DNA of 64,000 bases from Ceratobasidium sp. AG-K (taxonomy: Eukaryota > Basidiomycota > Agaricomycetes > Cantharellales > Ceratobasidiaceae), in NCBI GenBank assembly GCA_037039685.1, contig JAWNGF010000003.1:372001-436000 (forward strand), given 5' to 3'. Below, in pieces: positions 24,404 to 37,221 of this stretch (positions are counted from its first letter, which is position 1; each line of letters begins with the position of its first letter). The notes under the pieces were generated by a model. The model was not told where the DNA came from. It searched no databases and saw only the letters and a program-made list of their open reading frames with translations. The translations under genes and the position numbers were made by a program.

Positions 24404-26934
24404 TTACTTTTCAATGTCCCCCTCCTTGGTAATTCTTCCTCCCCCGGGAACTTGGCGCCCAATTTCATTTTGCTGTTCTTCAGTCTTGTCCATATGGTGA
24501 AAGCATATCCAGAACGCGACACCCGCAATGAACTACGTAGGCACGCAAGTTAGCGCAGTTTCTGAAGCCCTTGCCATATGACTTACGGCTGCAATACCGC
24601 TTCCTGCATACTGGCCCCTCGTTTTGAGCGTGGTTGGCCAGAGGACACTAATAGAGTGTTCTCACATTCCAAACGAGGTATGGATCGGTACTAACGGGAA
24701 CCAACGCCCAGGACAGAGCGTTACCGACTGCTGTAGTCATCAAATAGGCGGCCATGACGATACTTTTCATGCGTAGTGGTGCCTTATTGTATGCGTACTC
24801 AAGCCCAGTAATGCTCGCAAAACTATGTTCCAACTACGTTAATAGTTGCTCGTGTTCGGGTGGTCAGGACTCACATCTCAGACGCTGCAATCAAAACGTA
24901 TGCAGGGGTTTGAATCCAAACGTTCAATGTACTAGGAGACTCGCATTCGGTAACAAAGCGACCACAAGGGTTAGTTCGATAGATGGCGTTTTGTAACACC
25001 GACGCGTAGATCATGGCCATGGAACCAAACATAAAGCCAAAAGTGATCCGTTGAATAGGACGTACAACCCAGCCGAGACGTCGGAGGCCGGGGTATCTGT
25101 TCAATGCTTAGGATAGCAAAGATGACGGTACGATATAACCTACACGACGCGGTCCATTAGCGGAATAAGGATGATAATTGCGAGCGCATTGATATTCTGT
25201 AGTAGGTCGTTTGGTACCCCATTAGTGGTCATGGTTCCAGCCTGGGAAACGATGTTGTTTGTCATCTGATTGTCTGTCAAAAGACCTTTAGCAGTCGAGT
25301 TCGCGTGCTCCTCGTGGCTCGTGCTTACAAGGAACCCAAAACCTAGTGTTTTTATTAGCAGGGGCATTTATATACGAAACCGCAAACGTACAGCGGATAG
25401 AAGACAAAGATCTTGACCGCATTCATCGTGCGTCTCATCTCATCGACGAAAGCCTAAAGTTATGAGCGGGACCATTGGGTCAATACTTGATATCGGCGGG
25501 CGAGTAAGACATCGTATCACTCACGTCGTCCCAAGTGGGAATGAAGTTACCTCTCGCCTTGCCGGTGGATCGTTCAATGGCAGCTGGGTTTCTATGAGCC
25601 ATGTTCGGCCGCACTCTGTCCCACTTGGATGGATCGCGCATTCGACGAAGTGTTTCAGCCGGATCAATGCTCCATACACCTTTGAAAACGCGGCGAACAA
25701 GATGGAAAGCCTCGATATGAATCGACCCTCTTGGTGGGTACTGAATATACCTGCGCCTTCCAATGAAAAGTACTATGGGGATAATCAAGTAAACAATGGT
25801 CGGCTACGCCAGACTTTTATAAGTAATGATTTCCACAAAGAGTTTAGCTCGCGTACGATGAGATAGGCCAACCAAAACCCATAGTGTAGCTCCGTTTCGG
25901 TGGTTGCAATCGACCCCAACGATCCAATATTAATCATCTAGTTGATGGGTCAGTGTTATCATCGCTGAGTGGCGGAGTATTCACACCAGGTAGAAGTACA
26001 TAAAAACCCGTTGGATGGTCAAGTTCGGATCGACAATGACCCGCTCGCCATTCGGGAGAACCTTGATGACTTCACGCGAATCGGGGATCTGTTCGGCTAC
26101 TAAAGGAGACACATTTGCCTTAATCGCTCCAGTCGCAAAGCCCATAATGACCAAGCTGATAATAAGGCCAGCGTAAGCTCCATTTGGGGAATTTTTGAGG
26201 ACGGCGGGAGCGGCGGTGCCAACGAGAATAACATGTCCTATTCCTCCAATAAAAGTAAAGACGAATAGGGTCTTGAGTTTACCCCAGTACTGATTATGGT
26301 GCATGAGCACAACTGTCAGTGTAGGTCAAGGAGGCCGTAAACTCTCACCGCGTCAGAAAGGATCGCGCCTACTATAGGAGTAACGAAAGACAGAAAAGAG
26401 AACATAGTTGTCAATCCTGTGGACGCCTGCTGCCCCTTTCCGAGGGCTCCTGGACGGCCTTCTCCCCCCTTGGGCGGAGCTCCCGTACCTCTACCTCCAG
26501 GCGGGAGTGGCCGTTGGCTATAAACACTCGAAATCAGCGATCAAACTGCCGAAGCCCTGTCCCGACTTACATGTAGTTCACAAATGGCCCAGTGGTTCCA
26601 TAATATGAAAATCGTTCTCCAAACTCGACTATGACAACCAGCCAGGCCGATATTGGAATATGCCCGGCCACTCGACGGAGGGAAAGTTTCTCCTCTTCAG
26701 TAGGGAGGATCACGTTATCGCAGATGGAGTTTGCGTCATGGATCATAGCTAAGTGGACACCTTTCTCGTCGGCGGATAGAACCGGAGACGATTGCTCGTG
26801 CTTCAATGGCCCTGTATGGTCGTTTCGTGTCATATCTGCCTCAGTGGCAGCAATATCCACGGTGGTGTCCCGTAATGCTACAGTCCTAATCAATGTCACT
26901 AAGATTAAAAATCTTCTGGGAACTTGCCTGCCAT
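24404..26934 (-). CDS. PTR2: POT/PTR2 family proton-coupled peptide transporter
   Basis: This plasma-membrane major-facilitator protein imports di- and tripeptides. The gene has many short introns. In order it reads: a hydrophilic leader; FGERFSYYGTTGPFVNYM (the POT signature of helix 1); GLTTMFSFLSFVTPIVGAILSD; LKTLFVFTFIGGIGHVILVG; IMGFATGAIKANVSPLVAEQ (the second POT motif); FMYFYLVINIGSLGSIA; FWLAYLI; and a cytoplasmic loop RPNMAHRNPAAIERS. Later segments are MTTNGVPNDLLQNINALAI, YASVLQNAIYRTNPC and SITGLEYAYNKAPLRMKSIV. The terminal exon ends ITKEGDIEK and TAA at 24404. ATG 26934 (MAGK, then an intron) is the best start, because the long upstream frame begins only at a GTG (26899). Exact exon ends in the middle were not all resolved. 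It sits beside a cluster of secreted proteases, whose peptides it could import. Confidence 0.88.
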
Positions 26935-27469
26935 CGATGCCGGGGTATTCTCGAGCAAGTCTCCAACCGTTATTATTATCAACTTCTTATAGCCGTAAGC
27001 CTTCTCGTCCGTGGATACTAGAAACACATGCAACCAAGAGCTTCGACCCAATGGCAAGCGAGAACAGCGGAGCATAGGCTAGCAAGATGCATGTCGTGTA
27101 TTACAAACGGTACTCAACTAGGCAAACATGCCGAGAAAACCACATGCATCGACGGTAGCCAAGCACCAAGTCGCTAAAAGTGGAATCGAGAAGCCCAGAA
27201 GAATCAGGCCAAGTGGACACGCTGCGTCATCATCACAGCAACACGATCCCTGAGTTCATAGAGAGAAACGATCGATAGCACGTATTTTTAGACGGTTATG
27301 AACCGATTTACAGTAATGCCTCCTAGAGTATACCGTTCAGGATAACTGGAGTACTGTGATTGTGACCTAGGAGTGCGAGTACCAGTGTTGGGCGAACCTC
27401 AGGCAGGGCTAAGGTGAATCTTCACGGCGGAAAGCCCGCGCACAGAATAGCAATCAGCCCGTACTTCGA
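26935..27469. other. Intergenic, no gene seen
   Basis: About 530 bp between the transporter start and the duplicated 3' flank of the first subtilase. No supported gene or repeat was noticed. Confidence 0.5.
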
Positions 27470-27800
27470 ATTGCCAGACATGTGGAAGCTACGAGCCGGT
27501 CACCTGCAATCATGTGATCCGAGGGTAGCGTTCGGCATTGTGTTCCGGCGCTTGATGCCCGGCTTCGGAGTTGATCGCCAATTCGAGATATGGTTTGCTT
27601 GTTTTCTATCAACTTTACTTCCAGATACGAATAGATGTTCCATTCAAAATTTACGCGGCCTACAGCGTATGTATCGTTATACACTTTGCCGTATATGCGA
27701 GCAATCCCGCTCGGGCCCGTCCCTCTACTGTGTCCGAATGAAGAATTCAGTAACAAAGTGAAATGTATTCAAGTCCCAATAAGAAAGAAAAAACAACTAA
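27470..27800. repeat. Duplicated 3' flank of subtilase A
   Basis: This stretch downstream of subtilase A resembles 32970-33359 downstream of subtilase B. Shared landmarks include GTGGAAG, CTGCAATCATGTGAT, GGCATTGTGTTCCGG versus CAGCATTGTATCCGC, and the AT-rich bases before the stop. The duplication unit therefore included at least 330 bp beyond the coding region. Confidence 0.7.
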
Positions 27801-30707
27801 TTACGTCCTCTTGACCACAACAGTAGGCGACGTCCAGATCTCGTAATCTCCCTCATTCATAGGGTTACCCGTGACCTTGAGGGCACGGACCAAGATTTTG
27901 TATGAACCGTCGAGAATGGCAGTACCGTTGGCAAATGCAGACACTTGGATCGCATAATAGCCATTATCGTCGGTCGAGTTGGCAGCGCTGTTGCGGGTAA
28001 CGTAGGCTTCATGGTAGAGCAGCCCAAGGGTTTCGACAGTCGCGAAGGTGCCGTCTGGGATCGCTCTACGGTCGGCGAACAGCCTATCCCGGATCGAGCG
28101 CTTCGACGGGATCGAGTAGGGCCCGGCCATGGACTCGGAACGCGAGCGACGAACGTTAGTGGTGACGTTGGTGTTCGTACCGATCAAGTCAACCTGAAAC
28201 AGAGGAGTACCGAATACTAAACGATAGAGCAACACAGGCATATCAGACCCCCTCAAGGTGTAGTTCGCCGAGCCACCCTCGGGAACTGGATCGCCAGCAC
28301 GGTCTGTGATCAGCGGAAGCTTGACGCCAAAATGATTGGCGGTATTATCGAGAACTTTGGCGTCCTTGAGATTGGCAGCGACACCAATATAGGTCGACTG
28401 GAGCGTCGAGTTGTCCGAGCCGACAGCTTTAATGTAGCCAGAGTACACGGGGAAGCTCGACGCATTCAGGCCGGTCGGGGGTTCGAAGGTTACATTGATG
28501 GGAAGGGACCCTCCGGCGGGAACGACGACCCGGTTAGGAACGATCGTCACAGAAGCGGCGTTGGAAACAAGTGGGACAGGGCCAACTTCAGGAACACGTC
28601 AGACGTTGAAGCATTGGGATGCAAACAAGCACTCACGGATCGCCTCGATACCGTTGATGGTATTCGCAGTTCCAGCAGCAACATGGCTGAGAGTATACGT
28701 AACATCATTTTGGCCGCCATTCTTGATCAATAAAGTGTGGACGCCCTTGAAGTACGCGGTATCGTTCAGGAGGAGTTCTGCAGGGAGAAGGCTACCAGTG
28801 TTCTTGATCGCATCGTACACGTTGATCAGACCGGCACCCTGGTGAGCGGCAGTCTCGATGAGCGAGGTGTTGTCTTTAGTCTGCTTGACTGGGACTGCGG
28901 TATTCTCGAAGATCGCACGAGCAGCCATAGCAGTGGCGGCAGTCTTGCCACGGATCTGCAGCAATAGAGCAGACGATCCAGCGACAAAGGGGGCGGCCAT
29001 CGAGGTGCCAGAGAACATAGCGTAAGAGCCAAGAGTGACGGGATAAGTGGACAGAATCAAGCCTCCAGGAGCAACTATGGCAGGCTTCAGGTACATGTCG
29101 TTGGAAGGACCATAGCTGCCGAACGACGACACTAGCCCACCACCAGGAGCAGGAATGGCAGTAAGGGAGTTGGGAAAGGACACGGTGAGGTTCTGGGGAA
29201 TTCCCTGTTGGACGAGGAAGACGCCGTCTTGCTGAGAAATGAGTGTGGCGGTGTAGTTGCCGGTCGTGATAGAGCTGAGAGGTTGGTCGAGGTTGTCGTA
29301 GATCAGGAAGTACCTGGCGCCAAAGGCAGCAGCATTGATTAGCTTGGTCAGGAATGTGCAAGTTCCACGGCGTATGATGACGAGGTGGTTGGAGAGGTCG
29401 GGAGTGGAAGCGGGGAGTGGGTTGCAAGCATCATCGGTGGCGTTGACGTCGGGTGAGGTGGCATAGAGAGGAAGGCCGGCTGGGATAAGAATGGGTTCTA
29501 TTTGGCGGTAATTAATTCTCCGTCCGTTTGATACAGTGGCACTCTGAAGCTGCATCACAGTACTAGTCAAAAATCAGCAGTTTCTCTTGATACACCGTAT
29601 GTTACTCACTTATTGACGCTGCCAACCGAGATGACGTTGAGACCAGTGCCAGGACCAGAAGCGTACCACGAGCCGTACTTGCCATCGTTATCGGCGGCAA
29701 CGGTGACGATGATTCCCTGGTCGGCGATCCTGCTGGCAACGACGCTAGAGACGGCCTCAGTCCACCCGTCTGGACCGCCAAGCGAGAGATTAATGACGTC
29801 GTTTCCATCCTGGTAGGCGCGGAGAAGCGCGTCGATGACGATATCGTCGGAAACGAATCCGTCGCAGCCGAAAACCCTGTAAGCATTGATGCTCGATTCG
29901 TAGGCAACTCCCGAGATGTTGTATGGATTGTTGGGATTAGCACCAACGATGCCGGCAACGTGCGTACCATGCCCGACACATTGATCTAAAGGCTGCGTGA
30001 AGGGTCAGTATGGTCGCAAAATAAAACCAATCATAATTTACATCAGCGTCTGGAATGGGAGGTGATGTGTTGGGCATTCCAGTGTAGGCGTCACCGACAA
30101 AGTCCCAGCCGCCAATGACCTTGTTGCCGGGTCCAAACCCTCCACCGAGAGCGGGATGGGTATAATCGATACCGGTGTCGATAATGCCGACTGTTATTCC
30201 CTTCCCAAAGTAGCCCTCGGCGTGGAGCTTGTCGACACCAGTCATAACATGCGTCGAGGGTGAATCACTGGCAGCCGTAGGATCCGCCATATTGAATGGC
30301 AAGACATCCTTGCTGACAAGCTTGGGTGCCGGGTGCAGGTAGATGGGCGTAATCGACTGCACACCGTTGGCTTGCGCGAGTTTGGGCAGATCCTCTCCGC
30401 TGCCGAGTCTGACAGCGGCGCCAATCAAGAGATGGTCAGAGTACTCCTTGGTCACCTCCCAGCTTGCACCACGACGACGGAGGTCATGATAAAGTTCTTC
30501 ATGAGGAGTCGAGAACCCACGTTTGAGGTGGGAGCCAGAAGCAAGTTCGACAATGTATGACTACATAATGATTAGGTAAGGTCATATCACAATCGAACGA
30601 CACACATTGGCGATAATCGCGGCAGTAGAGACATGTTTAATTGACCTGATATCGACAGTGGCAACAGCAAGCTGAGCGGCAGCGGCCACAACACCGAGGA
30701 AGTGCAT
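27801..30707 (-). CDS. Secreted subtilisin-like serine protease A (S8, PA domain)
   Basis: This is an extracellular endopeptidase. Exons in gene order are 30707-30606 (102), 30560-30042 (519), 29992-29610 (383), 29562-28637 (926) and 28585-27801 (785). They total 2715 nt, or 904 residues. It has a signal peptide (FLGVVAAAAQLAVAT), then an inhibitor-like propeptide with ELASGSHLKRGFS. The triad is Asp in GIIDTGIDYTHP (about 162), His in GHGTHVAG (about 215) and Ser in SGTSMAAPFVAG (about 522). A PA domain inserted between His and Ser holds RRGTCTFLTKLINAAAFG. A fibronectin-like C-terminal region ends VVVKRT. The oxyanion segment reads AADNDG instead of the AAGNDG of its paralogues; the Asn is kept. 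It is somewhat diverged but looks intact. Confidence 0.93.
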
Positions 30708-30746
30708 GTATGGAGAGGTGATACGCACCACTCGCAAGCCCTTTGA

Positions 30747-30775
30747 CTTATAATAAACGGAAGTGTGCACGTGTG
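30747..30775 (-). promoter_or_regulatory. Conserved CACGTG promoter block, subtilase A
   Basis: CACGTG at 30768-30773 is followed on the gene strand by CACACTTCCGTTTATTATA. The palindrome lies about 61 bp from the ATG at 30707. Near-identical blocks precede subtilases B and C at 62-63 bp. Confidence 0.6.
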
Positions 30776-32969
30776 GTTAGGTCTCGACCGCAAGGCTGAT
30801 CTCCACGGCACCGGAACATGAACGCAAAAACGCTCGCCTCCGTAGCAGATCCGGTCACTGGTATAGCGCCCCCACTGGCCACAGCCTCCCCCAATCCCGC
30901 CACCATCGCCGATCTCTCACGTGATCAAGCCACGCACCCGCAGCATCTCCGAGCCCATCGTCCTCACAAGCCAATACGCGACTTCCTTACTAGTTACTTC
31001 AGCACTGTATTCAATGTCATCTGTGTCTCTGGATAGACTGAGACCGCTACCAATGAGCGCGAAAACAAACTGGCTGGAAAGGTCGGACTTGCTCCACCCA
31101 TCCCGTTAATTTACCGCACTATCATTCGAGCTTTTTGTAGGTGTAGGCACTTGAGTGGACGCACATATGGGAGGGGTTGCGTCACTCGGTGCCGTGCTTC
31201 GGATTACTCCTCGGTCCAAGACCTGCTACCGAATAGGAGACGCCTCGCTGTTCCCCGGCTAGCGTGCTACTACCACTTCTTACTGCCCTCGGAGGGTGCC
31301 GGCTGCGCATGCGGCAAGGGGGAGGCATGAAATGCCAGGCACGTCCTCGTGGACTAACCACGCCATGACGAGGAGGGTAGGTTCCTCTACGAGACTTCTT
31401 GATCTTGATTTTCCAGTGTCTTATTCGGCACGGCTTGGGCCGCCGGAACCTCACACCAGTTCCATTTCTCACTCCTTCTCGCCAGTTATATGATTTGTTG
31501 TCTCTTTATATGTAGTTTATATACCTTGCGCATCCGCTTACTGTCCTCTACTAGCCATTGTCCTACAATACTGATCGCAAGAACGTTATGGAGTCCAATT
31601 TTCGACCCAACGCCGTTGTTCGGTAACTCGCCCGCAGCGGGTCATGGTCGCACACGCGATATGTCACCGAAATTGAGCGCTTGGGCGGTGCAATAAGTTG
31701 TGTAAAAATGAGTGCGTATAGGAGGTTTCAGCAACGCGATGCACTAGCTATTTCCGGATCAATCCGTTCTTTAACTTACGCGAGACCTTTGACCTGTCTG
31801 CCCCACTTGGGTAATCCTTAGATCTACAGAATCCAGACTTTTGGATGAGCCCATCTCGACGTTGGGTAATCAGGGCGTGCAGCCGAGCTCAACCCTCGGG
31901 GATCGCCTCGCTGCATCAAGGTCACCTCCCCCCTTCGACAGTGCGTTTACTTTTTCCGAGGGGTCCGAAGGTCAGATTTCAGGATCTAATAACATCCTCT
32001 ACGTGAAGTTTGCAAACCAGACCGTGTATGCGTTGAACTTGAATAGTTCCACGCCTCCATCAATAGCTCCAACCTTCTCCTCGCTCAGCTTGGGCGAAAC
32101 CATTGCATTGTACGTATGTATGTTCGGGGAGCTCATCAGAAACAGCTTGTTTGCGATCTTTTACTAAACCTAGCGTATTGATCGAGCATTCTAGGGAGGT
32201 TATAGGGCTCAATTACGTAGGGATCAGTATAACTGATAGCAAATAGTGGGGGCACTAGAAATCTCTGCTACGAATAGGTAATCAGAATAGTAACCTCGCA
32301 AGGAGGCAGTGGGACAGAAGGAATTCGTCGGCCCCAAAAGACTTGGCGTGGAGTATATCAACCAATGTGCAATCTCATCCAGCTTTCATAGCTAGTCGTG
32401 ACGAACAAATAATTGATAGCCGTGACACGTTCGTTGGAATAGCTCTCAAAATGCGCATGTATCAGCGCAGCAAATTTTGAATAGAGAGAAAGACTGCGCG
32501 GAGCAAGATGCTGGGAAATTTTGAGATCCGAAGCGAAATCCAGACGGCGTAGGGTAGCGAATTCTGCAGTCCTAGCGAAGGTCGTCGGGGGTTGCTTAAC
32601 TACCGGGCAAAAATGGACCCTAGGAGCATTGGCTGCGACAGCTTTCTGAAAGTTTGAAAAAGTGGAACTGACTGAGCTCATGAGGTAGACGTATCGACGA
32701 TTGGTAGGTTGTGGGCAGCAGTCGAAAAAGGATGAAAGAAGAGACTGAGGAGCGACGGCTACAATCGGTATTGGGGGTTGATTCAATTTACGCAAGCCTA
32801 AGTAAAGTCCAGAGCGTTGTCATAAGTAGCAACAGAGGATCCACGGGATGTACCAATAAGGGTGGTATGGTAGAATATTTTGTGAAGCTCGAGCACGTTT
32901 GAGACAAAAGCTTGCGGATGAAATTCTACCCATAAGAGCAATAAGTGGCTAGTACTTAGATCAGTGCAC
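30776..32969. other. Long intergenic stretch, possibly with decayed sequence
   Basis: About 2.2 kb upstream of subtilase A holds no gene I can support. Two frames read a little like protein but match nothing I know. One is plus 31841-32167 (ILYVKFANQTVYALNLNSS). The other is minus 32795-32358, 145 codons without an obvious start context. They could be remnants of genes or chance. Confidence 0.4.
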
Positions 32970-33359
32970 TGTTTTGCCAGACGTGTGGAAGTTGGAAGCA
33001 TGAGCTGGCCAGCTGCAATCATGTGATTTGCGGAGCACACTCAGCATTGTATCCGCGGTGTTTGCCGCCTGATTTGGCAACGGAAACCCAGCTCGGAGCG
33101 CATTTCATTTCATTTTGTGTTCTGCCGGTTCTCTTCCGGGCTCAAGGGAAATTACGTTCGAGATTCATGGAGCCTGGACTGTGGGTGTTACCAATCACAG
33201 ATTTTACCTCTCTATATGCGAGGGGGCAATCTACTGGCGTGCGTCCTTAAACTAGCTGCAAGCCGAATAATCTCCTTAGAGGAACTCACGCACAGCTCAT
33301 ACGAGGAATTCAATAACAAATCGAAATGAATTTAATCCCAATAAAAACAGTACAGCTAA
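32970..33359. repeat. Duplicated 3' flank of subtilase B
   Basis: This is the partner of 27470-27800. The two match over several hundred bases with scattered differences and small gaps, ending at the stop codons of the two protease genes. Confidence 0.7.
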
Positions 33360-36294
33360 TTACGCCCTCTTGACCACAACAGTAGGCGACGTCCAGACCT
33401 CATAATCCTCCTCCTTCTTGGGGTTACCCGTGATCTTGAGGGCACGGACCAAAATCTTGTACGAACCATCGGGAATGGCGGTCCCGTTGGCAAAGGAAGT
33501 TACTTGGATGCTCGAGTAACCATTGTTGTCAGCAGTGTCTGCGAGGCTGTTGCGAGGGAGGTAGTCTTCTTGGTACAGGACACCAAGAGTCTTGACGGCC
33601 GCAAATGTGCCACCAGAGGCCGAGCCACGGTTCGGGAACAGCCAGTCCCAGATCGAGCGCTTCGACAGGGTCGAGTAGGGTCCGGTCACGGGCTCGGAGC
33701 GCTCCTCGACCTCAACCTCGATCGAACGACGAGTGTTGGTAGTGACGTTGGCCTTGGAGTCGATCAGGTCAACCTGGAGACGAGGGGTGCCGGATACTAG
33801 GCGGTAGAGCACTAGGGGCGTGTCAGAGCCAGCCAGGGTGAAGGTCGCCGAACCGCCCTCGGGGACGGGGTTGCCTTCGGCGTCGGTGATCAATGGGAGT
33901 TTGACGCCAAAGTAATCCTCAGTGTTATCAAGAACCTTAGCATCCTTGAGTTTGGCAGCGACACCGAGGTAGGTCGACTGGAGCGTCGAGTTGTCCGAGC
34001 CGACGGCCTTGATGTAGCCAGAGTACACAGGGAAATTTGACGCTGTCAGGCCCGTCGGAGGCTTGATGGACACAATGACAGGAAGGGACCAGCCGGCGGG
34101 AACGGTAACCTTGTTGGGGACGATGGTCACCAAAGCGGCGTTGGAGACGAGCGGAACGGGGCCAACTAGATGGATTGGTTAGTAACTTGATGACAAGCCA
34201 GTGAAATAACACTCACGGTTCGCCTCGATACCAGAAATAGTGTTGGCGGTTCCAGCAGCAACATGACTCAGCGTGTACGTGACGCTCTTCTTGCCACCAT
34301 TCTTGATAAGCAGAGTGTGGACGCCCTTGAAGTACGCGGTATCGTTCAATAAAAGCTCTGCGGGAAGAAGGCTGCCAGTATTCTTTATCGCATCATAGAC
34401 ATTGATCAGACCAGCGCCCTGATGTCCAGCAGTCTCGATAAGTGAGGTGTTTGAGGTGGTCTGCTTAACGGGGATGGCGGTGTTCTCAAAGATTGCGCGG
34501 GCAGCCTTGGATGTTGCGGCAGTCTTGCCGCGAATCTGGAGGAGCAAGGCAGAGGAGCCAGCGACAAAAGGAGTTGCCATCGAGGTACCGGACAAAATGG
34601 CGTAAGGGCCGAGCGGGACAGGATAGGTGGATAGAATCGAGCCTCCGGGAGCGGAAACGGCAGGCTTGAGGTACATGTCGTTGGAAGGACCGTAGGTACT
34701 GAAGGAGGACATCAGTCCGCCACCAGGTACGGGAGAAGTGGAAGGAGAATTGGGGAACGATATAGTGAGGTTCTGGGGAATAGCCTCTTGAACGAGGTAT
34801 CGACCGTCTGCCTGGGTAATTAGTGTGGCGACGTATCCGCCAGTTGCAATGGAGCTGAGGGCTTGCTCGGCATTGTCGTATATCAAAAAGTACTTGGCCC
34901 CTTTTGCGGCGGCGTTGTCCAGCTTTGAGACGAATGTGCATGACCCGCGGCGGATAAGTACGACGTAGTTGGAGAGGTCAGGGGTGGAGGCGGGGAGTGG
35001 GTTGCAGGCATCGTTGGCGATGGTGACGTCGGCAGAAGTGGCATACAGAGGAAGGCCATCGGGAATGGGAAGCGGTTCAAGCCCCTGGTAAGCGATTTTT
35101 CGTCCATTGGAGACGATAGCATTTTGGAGCTGGGAAACAGTGCTGCATGCGAGTCAGCGATTGCTCATGATGCTCCATGCTCTACTTACTTGTCCACACT
35201 GCCAACCGAGATGACGCTGATACCAGTACCTGGGCCGGATGCATACCACGAGCCGTACGCACCATCATTGCCTGCGGCGATGGTTACGATTCTGCCCTGG
35301 TCGGCGATTCTGCTCGCAACGACACCAGAGACGGCCTCGGTCCACCCGTCAGGTCCGCCGAGCGAGAGCGTGATGACGTCGTTGCCATCCTTGTAGGCGC
35401 GGAGAAGCGAGTCGATCAAAATATCATCGGGAACGGAGCCGTCGCAGCCAAAAACGCGGTAGGCGTTGATGCTCGATTCATAGGCAACACCGGAGATGTT
35501 GTAGGGGTTGTTGGGATCGGCACCGATGATACCGGCGACGTGGGTACCGTGCCCATTGCACTGATCAAGCGGCTAAAAAAGTGTCAACATTGCCTCAAAA
35601 TATAACCAGTCGTAATTTCGTACATCATCGTCTGGAGCGGGAGGTGGTGTTCCGGTTCGCCCTGTGTACGCATCGCCGACAAAGTCATAACCGCCAATGA
35701 CCTTGTTGCCCGGCCCGAACTTGCCACCGAGCGCCGGGTGGGTGTAGTCGATACCGGTGTCAATGATGCCAACTGTGATCCCCTTGCCAAAGTAGCCTTC
35801 GGCATGGAGCTTGTCGACGCCGGTCATAACATGCGTGGAGAAGACATCATCGGGAGCAGTAGCATCGACCGCATCTACCGGAAGGATAATCTTGCTGATA
35901 GGCTTGGGAGCCGAGTGCAGGTAGATGGGCGTAATCGACTGCACCCCGGTGGCCTGTGCGAGCTTCAGCAGGTCGGCGTCGCTGCCGAGTTTAACAGCAG
36001 CACCAGTGAGGAGTGCGTCGGAGTACTCCTTGGTCACCGTCCAGATGGCGCCACGGCGGCGGAGGTCATGATAGAGTTCCTCGTGAGGGGTCGAGAATCC
36101 GCGCTTGAGGTGAGAGCCAGCAGAAAGCTCGACGATGTACGACTACGTAATCATAAGAAAGGTCACATGATCATCGAGCGACTGGGACGTACGTTGGCAA
36201 CAATCGGAGCTGTCGAGGCATGCTTGACCGACTTGATGTCGACAGCGGCGGTGGCAAGCTGTGCGACGGCAGCAGCAGCAAAGACGAAACGCAT
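33360..36294 (-). CDS. Secreted subtilisin-like serine protease B (S8, PA domain)
   Basis: Exons in gene order are 36294-36193 (102), 36142-35624 (519), 35572-35190 (383), 35142-34217 (926) and 34165-33360 (806). They total 2736 nt, or 911 residues. The signal peptide is FVFAAAAVAQLATAA. The propeptide carries LKRGFSTPHEELYHDLRRRG. The triad is Asp in GIIDTGIDYTHP, His in NGHGTHVAG and Ser in SGTSMATPFVAG, with AAGNDG for the oxyanion Asn. The PA-domain insert has RRGSCTFVSKLDNAAAKG. The carboxyl region ends SPTVVVKRA. A KR site in STLSKRSIWDWLF lies about 120 residues before the end and is shared with copy C. It is head-to-head with copy C across about 3 kb. It is expected to release peptides outside the cell. 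Confidence 0.95.
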
Positions 36295-36340
36295 GGCTGG
36301 AAAAAGCGACACCCACGACTTGCATGGCGCTCCCCCTCAG

Positions 36341-36364
36341 CTTAAATGGAATTGTGCACGTGAC
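36341..36364 (-). promoter_or_regulatory. Conserved CACGTG promoter block, subtilase B
   Basis: CACGTG at 36357-36362 is followed on the gene strand by CACAATTCCATTTAAG. It lies about 63 bp from the ATG at 36294. The spacing and flanks match copies A and C. Confidence 0.65.
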
Positions 36365-37221
36365 TTAATTTCGACGACAATCCCGCACGCTTCGCTTCCT
36401 CACCGCGTGCACATGCATCCTCATCGCTTCTTATCTTACGGACAGCGATATCGCCTGTGTCGCCCGCATGGTTGCTGCCGGATATTCCAAGGATCTCTGA
36501 CGATTATGGTCAATATAACCATGTATGTCCAGGATGTCGTGATCCTTCCAGTTCTCAAATACAGCGCTGTCCCGAGTGTGGGTTCTATGGCTTGAGCGTC
36601 AGGACTTCGGCATAGAAAGCCTATCTGGTTCTTTATTCGCCCTAATAAGCGGCCGTGGCGTGCTCGGCATGCGACAAATGCCAGCTGTCAATCATTATAC
36701 CACACACTTTGGGCAATACATTTTCTGTCTTGTCGCTGATAGAGTTATGCGCCTTCTCGCTGGCAGGATTGTTAATTCGAATGGGTAAGTACTTGCGCGA
36801 GATGGAAGTGCAGATCACAACGCGGGTCCACAACTTCACCGCTTTCCCCATGCCTCATATCGAAGCCGAGGACACTTGTAGCGGATAACAAATCACTCAT
36901 AAAGTCGAGCGTGTATGGCGTTGCGAGTCCCCCTCCCTGGATTGGGCGAGTATGAACTAAGTTCGGCCTTTCGAAGCGACTGGATGTGATGTCATTTTAA
37001 GGGACATAATTTAACTTCTGACCTCAGGACCCTGTTTATGGGAATGCAATCGGGATGTTATAGCACTTACTGCTGCATACAGGCCCCTCCCGACAGATCT
37101 CTCGTCAAACGCATCGCTGTTTCATTGCCGCGAGCACTGTTCTGGCACCAGATAATTTACAAGCATTCGACCGCGAGGAAGGGGGACACCGCAGCACTTC
37201 TCATCGGACGATTGAGGATCC
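36365..37221. other. Intergenic, subtilase B upstream flank
   Basis: A segment at about 36385-36440 (gene strand GAAGCGATGAGGATGCATGTG) matches the inverse-oriented flank of copy C near 39113-39135, so the B and C promoters are homologous beyond the core block. No gene is seen in the rest. Confidence 0.55.

Noticed and set aside
35738..36595. Open plus-strand frame of 285 codons
   Set aside because: Antisense shadow of subtilase B exons 1-2, mirrored by the similar frame opposite copy C.
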